Assembly: GCF_014647595.1 (NCBI RefSeq) | Contig: NZ_BMPM01000014.1 | Span: forward strand, 1-33,483 | Origin: Paenarthrobacter histidinolovorans | Lineage (GTDB): Bacteria > Actinomycetota > Actinomycetes > Actinomycetales > Micrococcaceae | DNA: 33,483 bases | Reading direction: 5' to 3' | In this document: piece after piece, positions 15,158-22,559 of the stretch | How positions within the stretch are numbered: the first letter of the stretch is position 1 | Layout of the letters: the number at the start of each line of letters is the position of its first letter | Program-made: the position numbers and the translations under genes | The notes under the pieces: generated by a model | The model's input: the letters and a program-made list of their open reading frames with translations, nothing else | What the model was told of the DNA's origin: nothing | Databases searched by the model: none

Positions 15158-16387
15158 CTAGACCAGTTCCAGCTGGTCGGCTACAACCTTGCCGGCGTGA
15201 ATGACAGTGCGGTCCTTGCCACGGTCCATCACCGTGGACGCCACCGTTTCGCCGTCCACCAGGAGGAGTTCGGCGGGATCGCCAACTTCGACGCCGGGAC
15301 GGTGGGCTGTGTCCTTCAGCCGGGTCGCGCCGGGGTCGAGGATGCTCGCCCCACCGATGGTGGCGATGGCCAGGCAGTGCTCGATCAACTCGTCCTTCCG
15401 GAAGCCATGGGTGAAGGCGAGCTGCCATGTCCGGTCCAGCATGTCGGTGTTGCCGTAGGGGGACCAGTAGTCGCGCTGGCCGTCCTCGCCCAGGCCAAGC
15501 CGGACTCCGGCCTCGGTCAGCAACGGGATGGGCAGCTGGCCCGCAGCAGAAGGTGCCACGGAAGCCAAGGAGACATCCAGTTCCGCGAAGGCATCGATCA
15601 GCCTGCGCGTGGTGGCCTCATTGACACTGCCCAGTTGGTAGGCATGGGACATGGTGACCTTGCCCTGCATACCCAAAGCCCGGGTGCGCTCCAGAATCAG
15701 GTCCGTGCTGAAGACTCCCAGTTCGCCGGGTTCGTGAAGGTGGATATCAATGGGTACCTGGTACTTTTCGGCGAGGCCGAACACAATGTCGAGGTGTTTC
15801 GCCGGGTCCCGGTCCAGCGTGCAGGGATCGATGCCACCCATCACGTTGGCTCCGGCTTTGAGCGCTTCCTCCATGAGTTCAACAGTCCCTTCCTCCAGCA
15901 ACAGCCCGGCTTGGGGGAAAGCAATGATGTCTACCGAGGCCTGGCCGGCGAACTTCTCCTTGGCGGCAGCAACGGCGTCGAAGCGTTCCAGCCTGCAGTC
16001 CACATCAACCTGCGCGTAGGAGCGGACGCGGGTGGTGCCCCGGGCGATCATCCTGCCGAGCGTGTCGTTCACGCGATCCTGCAGGGGTACCTCGGCGTTG
16101 CGCCAGTTCTGCCGGTCGTTCATCATCATGGTCCACACGCCCGGGCCGCCGGTGTGCTCGCGGAACGGCAGTCCGATGCGGGTGGAATCGAGGTGCACGT
16201 GGACGTCGGAGAACGACGGCAGCAGCAAGCGTCCGCGGCCCTCCACTACGGTTACGTCTGCTGGAACGGCACGGTCCGGGTCATGAGGTTCGACGCCGGT
16301 GATCTTGCCGCCTGCTTCGCCCGCCACAATGGTGACATCGCTGAGCGCTTGCCCCCAGGGGCGGACGGCACGGATCAGGGTATTCAA
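15158..16387 (-). CDS. Cytosine-deaminase-like amidohydrolase
   Basis: This 409-residue metal-dependent hydrolase resembles cytosine deaminase CodA. The HxH metal motif is His63-Val-His65 in SDVHVHLDST. FPQAG (157-161) parallels CodA FPQEG with the substrate-contacting Gln. IDIHLHEPGE (213-222) holds the third ligand His216 and a Glu matching catalytic Glu217 of CodA. SHAYQLGS gives His248, and LGEDGQRDYWSPYGN (299-313) supplies Asp302, matching CodA Asp313. It should deaminate or hydrolyse a cytosine-like ring, but pocket residues differ from CodA (HLHE instead of HCDE). The TTG start at 16387 has AAGGAG six bases upstream. It is the last gene of the ABC importer operon, so the importer probably feeds it. 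Confidence 0.87.
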   Translation of the reverse strand: MNTLIRAVRPWGQALSDVTIVAGEAGGKITGVEPHDPDRAVPADVTVVEGRGRLLLPSFSDVHVHLDSTRIGLPFREHTGGPGVWTMMMNDRQNWRNAEVPLQDRVNDTLGRMIARGTTRVRSYAQVDVDCRLERFDAVAAAKEKFAGQASVDIIAFPQAGLLLEEGTVELMEEALKAGANVMGGIDPCTLDRDPAKHLDIVFGLAEKYQVPIDIHLHEPGELGVFSTDLILERTRALGMQGKVTMSHAYQLGSVNEATTRRLIDAFAELDVSLASVAPSAAGQLPIPLLTEAGVRLGLGEDGQRDYWSPYGNTDMLDRTWQLAFTHGFRKDELIEHCLAIATIGGASILDPGATRLKDTAHRPGVEVGDPAELLLVDGETVASTVMDRGKDRTVIHAGKVVADQLELV

Positions 16388-16424
16388 TGGTTACTCCTTT
16401 TGGTTGTGAATCTGTTGCCTGCGT

Positions 16425-17447
16425 CTATTTCACGCCTGCCAGGGCCGATGCGGCCATACCAACGTGGTGGCAGGCCGGTGCAGCGGACGCAGCGGGTGTT
16501 GGAATTTCGTTGATGCAGCGTTGGCGTTGTTCCTCGGGAAGTGTCCCGATCAGCGGGCAACGGGTCCGGAACACACAGCCGCTGGGCGGATTGGCAGGGG
16601 ACGGCAGGTCGCCTCGAAGCCGGATCTTCACCTGTTCCCTGGCCGCCCGCGGATCCGGCAGGGGCACTGCAGACAGCAAAGCTTTGGTGTAGGGATGCAG
16701 GGGGTTTTCGAAGAGTTCGTCGCGGGGTCCCTGCTCCACGATCTTGCCCAGGTACATCACGGCAACCTGGTGGGAGATGTGCCGGACCACGGAGAGGTCG
16801 TGGGCGATGAAGATGTAGGAAACGCCGGTCTCGCGCTGGATCTGCTGCAGGAGGTTCACCACCTGCGCCTGCACGGAGACGTCCAGCGCAGACACCGGCT
16901 CGTCGCACACGATGACTGAAGGGTTCAGGGAAATCGCCCGGGCAATGCCCACACGCTGCCGTTGTCCGCCGGAGAATTCATGCGGGAAGCGGTTGTAGTG
17001 TTCCGGCTTCAGTCCCACCTGGTCCAGGAGTTCCTTGACCCGGTTCTTCAGGCCGCCCGGAGGGTTGATCTTTTGCGCCACCATGGGAGCGGCAATGGCC
17101 GTGCCCACGGTCTGCCGCGGATTCAGGGAGGCGAAAGGATCCTGGAAGATCATCTGGACCTTGCGCCGGAAGTTGTACAGCTCCCGGCCCCGCAGTTGGC
17201 TGATGTCAACGCCGTCGATCACAATCCGTCCACCCGTCGGATCCATAAGGCGGGCAACCATGCGGCCGGTGGTCGATTTACCGCAACCGGACTCACCCAC
17301 GAGCCCCAAAGTCTGGCCGCGGGCGAGACTGAAAGACACGCCGTCGACCGCCTTGACCGAGCGTTTGGGGGCGCCCGGCAGCAGGCCGCCCTTCAGCGGG
17401 AAGTGCTTTTGCAGGTTCTCCACCTGGAGAATTGGTTCGTGTTCCAT
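16425..17447 (-). CDS. Dipeptide/oligopeptide-type ABC transporter ATP-binding protein (DppF-like)
   Basis: This 340-residue ATPase has Walker A GESGCGKST, the signature FSGGQRQRVGIARAI and Walker B VIVCDEPVSALD. The Opp/Dpp C-terminal oligopeptide extension (NPLHPYTKALLSAVPLPDP) ends with four cysteines likely to bind Fe-S or metal (CVFRTRCPLIG through CINEIP and PACHHVG). The start is ATG 17447, eight bases from the stop of the preceding ATPase gene. Longer in-frame readings to 17588 run into the upstream gene. It would pair with the DppD-like ATPase to energise import by the two permeases. Confidence 0.93.
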   Translation of the reverse strand: MEHEPILQVENLQKHFPLKGGLLPGAPKRSVKAVDGVSFSLARGQTLGLVGESGCGKSTTGRMVARLMDPTGGRIVIDGVDISQLRGRELYNFRRKVQMIFQDPFASLNPRQTVGTAIAAPMVAQKINPPGGLKNRVKELLDQVGLKPEHYNRFPHEFSGGQRQRVGIARAISLNPSVIVCDEPVSALDVSVQAQVVNLLQQIQRETGVSYIFIAHDLSVVRHISHQVAVMYLGKIVEQGPRDELFENPLHPYTKALLSAVPLPDPRAAREQVKIRLRGDLPSPANPPSGCVFRTRCPLIGTLPEEQRQRCINEIPTPAASAAPACHHVGMAASALAGVK

Positions 17448-17455
17448 GGACGGTC

Positions 17456-18508
17456 CTAACGCGAATTCCGGATGGTGATGATCTGCGGGCCGCTCAAGTG
17501 GCAACGCTTGCCGTGGCCGTCGTCGATTGTCAGCTCCGGCCGCTGCCTGGCGCAGACGCCGTCGCCGACCAGTTCGGCGTACTGGCACCGTGCGCTGAAG
17601 ATGCAGCCCTTGGGCAGGTCAAGGAGCGACGGCGGCTGGCCGGGTATCGGGTTCAGCTGGCCCGCGGCGCTGTTCAGCGTGGGCATGGAGTTGAGCAAGC
17701 CCAGGGTGTAGGGATGCCGGGTCTCGTAGAAAATGTCGTCCACCGGACCGGACTCGACGCATTGTCCGCCGTACATGACCAGCACGTTGTCGCAGACCTC
17801 GGCCACCACACCGAGGTCGTGGGTGATGAGGATGAGGGCCGAGTTGGTTTCCTCCTGGAGCCCGGACATCAGATCCAGTATCTGGGCCTGGACGGTCACG
17901 TCCAACGCTGTGGTGGGTTCGTCGGCGATCAGCAGCTCGGGCTCGCAGATCAGGGCCATCGCGATCATGGCACGCTGGCGCATGCCGCCGGAGAAGTGGT
18001 GCGGGTACTCGTCGAAGCGCTGCTCCGGGCTGGGGATGCCCACCCTTCCCAGCATGTCGACGGCGGCCGCCCGGGCCTGCTTCTTGCTCGCCTTGTTATG
18101 GACCAGATAGGCCTCGGCAATCTGGTGGCCCACGGTGTAGAAGGGGTGCAACGCCGAAAGTGGATCCTGGAAGATCATGCCGATGTTGCGGCCGCGGAGC
18201 TTTCGCATGGAGGACTCGGGCAGAGTGACCAGGTCCTTGCCCTGGAACATGGCCTGCCCTGTCACCTGGGCGGAGGTGCCCTTGAGCAAGCCCATCAAGG
18301 CCTGGCTGGTGACAGACTTCCCGGAACCGGATTCGCCCACGATGCCCAGGGTTTGGCCACGTTCAAGGGCGAAGTCCATGCCGTTCACTGCGGAGACAAC
18401 GCCGTCATCCGTAGGGAACTTCACGGTGAGGTCGCGGACTTCAAGGAAAGCAACGGTTGCCGTCCCTCCGGCACTCGCGCTCGCGGTGTTGGTATGCAGC
18501 TGGGTCAT
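17456..18508 (-). CDS. Dipeptide/oligopeptide-type ABC transporter ATP-binding protein (DppD-like)
   Basis: This 350-residue ATPase has Walker A GESGSGKSV, the signature HHFSGGMRQRAMIAMAL, Walker B LLIADEPTTALD, H-loop LILITHD and the typical extension ETRHPYTLGLLNSMP. GCIFSARCQYAE supplies the conserved cysteine region. The start ATG 18508 overlaps the permease stop codon by 4 nt (ATGA). In-frame codons extending to 19243 are antisense-like readings of the permease gene and are not part of this protein. Confidence 0.93.
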   Translation of the reverse strand: MTQLHTNTASASAGGTATVAFLEVRDLTVKFPTDDGVVSAVNGMDFALERGQTLGIVGESGSGKSVTSQALMGLLKGTSAQVTGQAMFQGKDLVTLPESSMRKLRGRNIGMIFQDPLSALHPFYTVGHQIAEAYLVHNKASKKQARAAAVDMLGRVGIPSPEQRFDEYPHHFSGGMRQRAMIAMALICEPELLIADEPTTALDVTVQAQILDLMSGLQEETNSALILITHDLGVVAEVCDNVLVMYGGQCVESGPVDDIFYETRHPYTLGLLNSMPTLNSAAGQLNPIPGQPPSLLDLPKGCIFSARCQYAELVGDGVCARQRPELTIDDGHGKRCHLSGPQIITIRNSR

Positions 18509-19506
18509 TGGAGCCTCACTCGGGGATCGATGGCGGCGTAGGCGAGGTCCACGGCAACGTTGGCAACGATGACGAAGAACGCGGCCAGCATGGTGATGGC
18601 CATGGTGACTGGAAGGTCGCCGGAAATGGCCGCATGTACTGCGGTGAAGCCCAGGCCCGGAACGGAGAAGATCTGCTCGGTGAGGACCGCGCCGCCGAGC
18701 AGCAGGCCGATGTCCATTCCAAGCATGGTGACAACCGGGGTGATGCCTGCGCGTACACCGTGTTTGAAGGTGACGGTCCGGGGTGCAAGGCCCTTCGCGC
18801 GGGCGGTCCGGATGAAGTCCTCGCCGAACGTCTCGATCATGTTGGTTCGCGTGACCCGGATATAGGAGGCGCTGAACAGGACGGCCAGGGCGATCCACGG
18901 CAACAGGTAGTTGGCCACCCAGGCTCCCGGACCCTGCGGTCCAAAGGGGCTGCTGATCTCGTTCGTGGTGAACGGCAGGACGTGCAGCTGGTTGACGAAC
19001 AGGAGCAGCAGGAACAGGCCGGTGACGGGGATCGGCAGCGAGACTCCCACCGAGGCAGCGCCCACGATGAACTTGTCCACGGGAGAACCTTTGCGGAGGG
19101 CGGCCAGCAGCCCCAGTCCGACGCCGGTGATGGTCCACAAGACCAGTGCGCCGATGGCCATGGAGAAGGTGTAAGGCAATGAGCGGCCGATGATGTCGGC
19201 AACGTTCTCGTTGGTTTGGAATGACTTGCCCAGGCACGGCCATTCACAGAGCGTCTGGGCTCCCGGGGCGCCGATCATGCGCGGGGAGAAGAAGCCTCGG
19301 ACGTAGTCGACGTATTGGACAAGGAACGGCTGGTCCATGCCCAGGGCAACGCGGGCTTCAGCCACGCGTTCGGGAGTGCACTCCTGGCCGCAGGCTGCAG
19401 CGGCGGGATCGGACGGACCGAGCTGGAAAAGCGTGAAGGTAATAAAGCTGACGGCGGCAAGCAGCAGGACCAGCGATCCGGTCCGGCGAAGAATGAAAGT
19501 CATCAT
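18505..19506 (-). CDS. Dipeptide/oligopeptide-type ABC transporter permease (DppB-like)
   Basis: This 333-residue integral membrane protein starts with a helix typical of DppB (MTFILRRTGSLVLLLAAVSFITFTLFQLGPSDPA) and has the B-type ALGMDQPFLVQYVDYVRGFF. The cytoplasmic coupling loop is DFIRTARAKGLAPRTVTFKHGVRAGITPVVTMLGMDIGLLLGGAVLTEQIF. Two ATGs (19506 and 19503) are possible, with no strong ribosome-binding site. It follows the binding-protein gene after an 81-nt gap that holds a strong hairpin, and overlaps the first ATPase gene. Confidence 0.92.
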   Translation of the reverse strand: MMTFILRRTGSLVLLLAAVSFITFTLFQLGPSDPAAAACGQECTPERVAEARVALGMDQPFLVQYVDYVRGFFSPRMIGAPGAQTLCEWPCLGKSFQTNENVADIIGRSLPYTFSMAIGALVLWTITGVGLGLLAALRKGSPVDKFIVGAASVGVSLPIPVTGLFLLLLFVNQLHVLPFTTNEISSPFGPQGPGAWVANYLLPWIALAVLFSASYIRVTRTNMIETFGEDFIRTARAKGLAPRTVTFKHGVRAGITPVVTMLGMDIGLLLGGAVLTEQIFSVPGLGFTAVHAAISGDLPVTMAITMLAAFFVIVANVAVDLAYAAIDPRVRLQ

Positions 19507-19516
19507 GGTGGTGGTT

Positions 19517-19546
19517 GCGGGCCGCCCGCCGGGGCAGGCGGCCCGC
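19517..19546 (-). repeat. Intercistronic hairpin between binding protein and DppB-like gene
   Basis: GCGGGCCGCC (19517-19526) pairs with GGCGGCCCGC (19537-19546), with further inner pairing. It lies just before the permease start on the minus strand. As in the maltodextrin operon of this window, it directly follows the binding-protein gene and could set a higher level of that protein. Confidence 0.6.
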
Positions 19547-19587
19547 TTCTCCTTCTGGACTATGCCCGAATGGTTATCGAAGCCCGG

Positions 19588-21312
19588 TTATTGCTCGACG
19601 CCGACGATGGAGAGGTCGATGCCGCCGAAGAAGTAGCCCACCTGGGCGTTGCGGACATTCGAGCCGACCACGCTGTTGGTGTGGCTGCGGATGAGCGGGA
19701 CGATCGGGTAGGTCTTCAGAGCCGAACCGAAGGCCTCGGACCACTTCTTGCCGAGTTCCTCGGAGCTGCCATCCGTGTTGCGCAGATCGAACATGGCCTT
19801 GGAAACAACGGGGTCGAAGTAACGGGAGGTGTTGGAGAAGCCGTAGCTGGTGCCGTCGTTGTTCGGTCCCAGCAGCGGGTCGGCGGAGGTACGGACAGAT
19901 GCCGGGTCAGCGCCGCCGCACCAACCGGAACGGCCCATGTCCGGGAGCTGCTCGCTGGCAAGGACCGAGTAGTAGTTCGGGGCGGGGATCGGAACCAGTT
20001 CCACATCGATGCCCAGGGCCTTGAGGTTCTGCTGGACCACGGTGCCGGTGTTCTTGAAGGCGTCCCGGTTGTTGGCGTAGCCGTAGGTCAGGGTCTTGGG
20101 GTAGTCCTTGCCTTCCAGGAGCTTCTTGGCTTCCTCGAGCTTGGGCTTGCCGGTGGGATCCAGTTCCAGTTCGGTTTCCACGTAACCGCGCATCTTGGAG
20201 TTCAGTGGGCTCTGGGTGATCTCGCCGAAGCGGCGTCCGCCGTACTGGACCAGGATGGACTGGCGGTCCAGGGCCAAGGCGATGGCCTTGCGGACATCGG
20301 GGTCCTTGATCTTCTGGGTGTTCAGGCTCAGGACGTCGTTGCAGCCCAGCAGGCCCGACGCTACGCGGTCCTTGACCTTGGCGTCGGCCAGTTTGGCCGA
20401 GTCCGAGGTTTGGAGGGCGCCGTTGGAGTCGAGCGTGATGGCGTTGGGGTCCGAGTCGGCAAGCAACTGCTGGCTGATGGTGGCCTGGGACGTGGAGAGC
20501 GAGAAGCTGAAGGTGTCCGGGAGGGCGGAACGGTTGGGATCCGTAGCCGGATCCCAATGCGGGTTGCGGACCAGCTTGAGCGACTTGCCGCGGTTGTAGG
20601 ACTCCACCATGTACGGTCCCGAGGATACGGGGTGGTTGGTGTAATCCAGCTTGGTGTCCTTGGCCTTGGGGACCGGAGCAGTGTTGGAGCGCGATGCCAG
20701 GGCAGGGAACTCCGCGAACGGCTTCTTCAGATGGAAGACCACGGTGCGCTCATCAGGCGTTTCAACTGCCTGAAGCACAGCGGCAGGATCCTTGTACGGC
20801 CCCTTGTACCCGCCGGCGTCGAGCGCTGCATTGAGCTCCTGCGGCGCCTGGGTGAAGACGTCCTGCGCAAAGGTGCGCTCCACACCGTACTTGATGTCTG
20901 CCGAGGTGATGGGCGTTCCGTCTTCGTACTTCACGCCTTCCTTGAGGGTGAACGTCCAGCTGAGGCCGTCGTCGGAGACTTTGCCGGTGTCCGTGGCGAG
21001 GTCCGGGACCACCGTTGGCGGCTGGCCCGCCGTTTCCTTGGCCATGGTCAGCGTGCGGTAGTAGAGCTGGCCGACGTTGGCAGTCTGGACGTAGTTGCTG
21101 TTGCCCGGATCCAGGGTCTGGAAGTCCGAGGACATCAGGACGTTGAGGTTGCCGCCTTTGCCGCTGAAGCCTGACTTGACCACGTTGGGGGCCAGTTCAG
21201 TGACCGACTCGGCGGGCTTGGAACTGCTGGGCTGGTTCTGGCCTGCGCCGCAGCCAGTGGCTGCCATGGCAATCAGGACGGAAAGAGCAAGGGCTCTTGC
21301 GGGGGTTTTCAT
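19588..21312 (-). CDS. ABC transporter family-5 substrate-binding lipoprotein (DppA/OppA-like)
   Basis: This 574-residue secreted receptor has a signal peptide (MKTPARALALSVLIAMAATGC) with lipobox Cys21. The SBP_bac_5 fold shows DFQTLDPGNSNYVQTANVGQLYYRTLT, LSWTFTLKEGVKYEDGTPITSADIKYGVER and the DPDVRKAIALALDRQSI segment. ATG 21312 has AAGGAG close upstream; a longer reading to 21366 lacks this. Family-5 proteins bind peptides, but also nickel complexes, opines, sugars and small heterocycles. The operon ends in a deaminase-like gene and contains no peptidase, so a non-peptide ligand is plausible. This is inference. Confidence 0.92.
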   Translation of the reverse strand: MKTPARALALSVLIAMAATGCGAGQNQPSSSKPAESVTELAPNVVKSGFSGKGGNLNVLMSSDFQTLDPGNSNYVQTANVGQLYYRTLTMAKETAGQPPTVVPDLATDTGKVSDDGLSWTFTLKEGVKYEDGTPITSADIKYGVERTFAQDVFTQAPQELNAALDAGGYKGPYKDPAAVLQAVETPDERTVVFHLKKPFAEFPALASRSNTAPVPKAKDTKLDYTNHPVSSGPYMVESYNRGKSLKLVRNPHWDPATDPNRSALPDTFSFSLSTSQATISQQLLADSDPNAITLDSNGALQTSDSAKLADAKVKDRVASGLLGCNDVLSLNTQKIKDPDVRKAIALALDRQSILVQYGGRRFGEITQSPLNSKMRGYVETELELDPTGKPKLEEAKKLLEGKDYPKTLTYGYANNRDAFKNTGTVVQQNLKALGIDVELVPIPAPNYYSVLASEQLPDMGRSGWCGGADPASVRTSADPLLGPNNDGTSYGFSNTSRYFDPVVSKAMFDLRNTDGSSEELGKKWSEAFGSALKTYPIVPLIRSHTNSVVGSNVRNAQVGYFFGGIDLSIVGVEQ

Positions 21313-21362
21313 GATGCTCCTTGGAGAGGGTGAAGGGCGGTGCGGGGGATGAGTGGCTGAAT

Positions 21363-22400
21363 TCAACTACGTGAGGCTTTGGGGTCCAGGGCATCCCGGA
21401 CGGCGTCGCCCAGGAGGTTGAAGGCCAGCACGGTGACGATGAGCATGATGCCCGGCACTGCCAGGAACCATGGGTCGCTGAGGTACCAGTTGCCGGACTG
21501 GGCAGCGTTGAGCATCTGGCCCCACGACGGTGTGGGGTCCTTGACGCCGACGCCCAGGAAGGACAGGGCTGCTTCGGCGGAGATATTGGTGGGGATCAGC
21601 ATGGTGGCGTACACCAGGACAACACCCATGACGTTGGGGATGATCTGCCGGAACAGGACGCTGAGGTGTGAGGCGCCGAAGGACCGGGCGGCTTCGACGA
21701 ATTCGCGCTCGCGGAGGCTCAGCACCTGGCCGCGGACAATGCGTGCAAGATAGGCCCAGCCGAAGAAGCCCAGGATGATCACCAGCGAAGCCATGGGCAG
21801 GAAGCTGCCTTCGCCCAGCGGGGTATCGCGGAGCCGTGACTGCAGGATGGGCGTCAGCGAGAGCACCAGGAGAAGGTGCGGGAACGCCAGGAAAAGGTCC
21901 ATGATCCGGCTGATGATGGCATCCGTTTTGCCGCCGAAGTAGCCGGCCGCTGCGCCCAGAACCGTGCCGAGGACCACGGAAACCGCGGTGGACAGCAGCG
22001 CAATGGTCAGTGAGACCTGGCCGCCGTAGGCAAGCCGCGCGAAGAGGTCCCGGCCCAGACCGGGCTCCACACCCAACCAATGCTGGGCCGACGGGTACAT
22101 GAAGCCCGGCAGCGGCAGCCCGGGTGTCTGGAAGTCGTCCAGAACTTCAGGGCTGGTGTTTGACGTGTAGGGATCGTTGCCTGACATGGCGCTGAGCACC
22201 GGGGCCAGGATGGCGAACAGCAGAATGGCCACCACAACGCACAGGCTAAGAAGTGCCACCTTGCTGCGCCGGATCCTCATCCATGCGGTAGCGAGCAGTG
22301 AGCGGGCTTCGGCAGGTGCCGCCGCTTTGCGTTCCGGCGTCGTTGCCGGAGGCAGCGGCGGGCTGCCGGTACTTGGTTCGACGGATTGTATCTGGGTCAA
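21363..22400 (-). CDS. Dipeptide/oligopeptide-type ABC transporter permease (DppC-like)
   Basis: This 345-residue permease has the C-type N-terminal domain (ARSLLATAWMRIRRSKVALLSLCVVVAILLFAILAPVL) and the cytoplasmic loop REREFVEAARSFGASHLSVLFRQIIPNVMGVVLV. ISAEAALSFLGVGVKDPTPSWGQML is a DppC hallmark. I choose TTG 22400. It lies about 50 nt after the start predicted from the promoter at 22457-22485, while an ATG at 22475 would lie upstream of that start. It is the first gene of the operon, ahead of the binding protein, which is an unusual order. The start codon is the least certain point. Confidence 0.88.
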   Translation of the reverse strand: MTQIQSVEPSTGSPPLPPATTPERKAAAPAEARSLLATAWMRIRRSKVALLSLCVVVAILLFAILAPVLSAMSGNDPYTSNTSPEVLDDFQTPGLPLPGFMYPSAQHWLGVEPGLGRDLFARLAYGGQVSLTIALLSTAVSVVLGTVLGAAAGYFGGKTDAIISRIMDLFLAFPHLLLVLSLTPILQSRLRDTPLGEGSFLPMASLVIILGFFGWAYLARIVRGQVLSLREREFVEAARSFGASHLSVLFRQIIPNVMGVVLVYATMLIPTNISAEAALSFLGVGVKDPTPSWGQMLNAAQSGNWYLSDPWFLAVPGIMLIVTVLAFNLLGDAVRDALDPKASRS

Positions 22401-22441
22401 CGGTTCTGCTCGTTTCGTGATCAGGAGCTGGCTCCGGAGTT

Positions 22442-22453
22442 CTTGTATACCAA
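22442..22453. promoter_or_regulatory. GntR-type operator over the importer promoter
   Basis: Read on the minus strand, TTGGTATACAAG matches TTGGTATACCAA at ten of twelve positions, with the left half perfect. It starts three bases after the TAGTCT -10 element (22457-22462), the same geometry as at 13261-13281. Confidence 0.62.
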
Positions 22454-22456
22454 AAT

Positions 22457-22485
22457 AGACTAGAGCAGGATTCATGCGATGTAAA
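22457..22485 (-). promoter_or_regulatory. Promoter of the ABC importer operon
   Basis: On the minus strand TTTACA (22485-22480) and TAGTCT (22462-22457) are 17 nt apart, identical in hexamers and spacing to the promoter at 13238-13266. Transcription would start near 22450, inside the operator and about 50 nt before the TTG start codon. Confidence 0.66.
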
Positions 22486-22490
22486 TCACA
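22475..22490. promoter_or_regulatory. Candidate CRP/GlxR-type box in the divergent region
   Basis: TGCGATGTAAATCACA matches TGTGA-N6-TCACA at nine of ten positions. It overlaps the -35 of the leftward promoter and lies just upstream of a possible rightward -10 (TAATGT, 22493-22498). The effect could be activation of the rightward gene and repression of the leftward one. Confidence 0.35.
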
Positions 22491-22503
22491 AATAATGTAC
22501 TGT

Positions 22504-22515
22504 TTGGAATACCAG
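22504..22515. promoter_or_regulatory. Second GntR-type operator, on the amidohydrolase side
   Basis: TTGGAATACCAG matches TTGGTATACCAA at ten of twelve positions and shares TTGGAATACCA with the complement of the site at 13176-13187. It overlaps the expected start for a rightward -10 (TAATGT, 22493-22498). It is centred 62 bp, close to six helical turns, from the site at 22442-22453. Confidence 0.55.
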
Positions 22516-22559
22516 AGAGTAATACGAGCTGTCCGTATGGGCAGAAAACAGGAGACGCC

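Noticed and set aside
15116..16513. 465-codon open frame on the plus strand
   Set aside because: It is antisense to the deaminase-like gene, whose catalytic motifs are intact; no ribosome-binding site or domain was seen.
18509..19243. Long N-terminal extension of the DppD-like ATPase
   Set aside because: The extension is an out-of-frame reading of the DppB-like permease; the ATPase fold begins right after ATG 18508, which overlaps the permease stop.
19315..21174. 619-codon open frame on the plus strand
   Set aside because: It lies antisense to the family-5 binding protein and DppB-like genes, has no domain pattern, and is explained by high GC at third positions.
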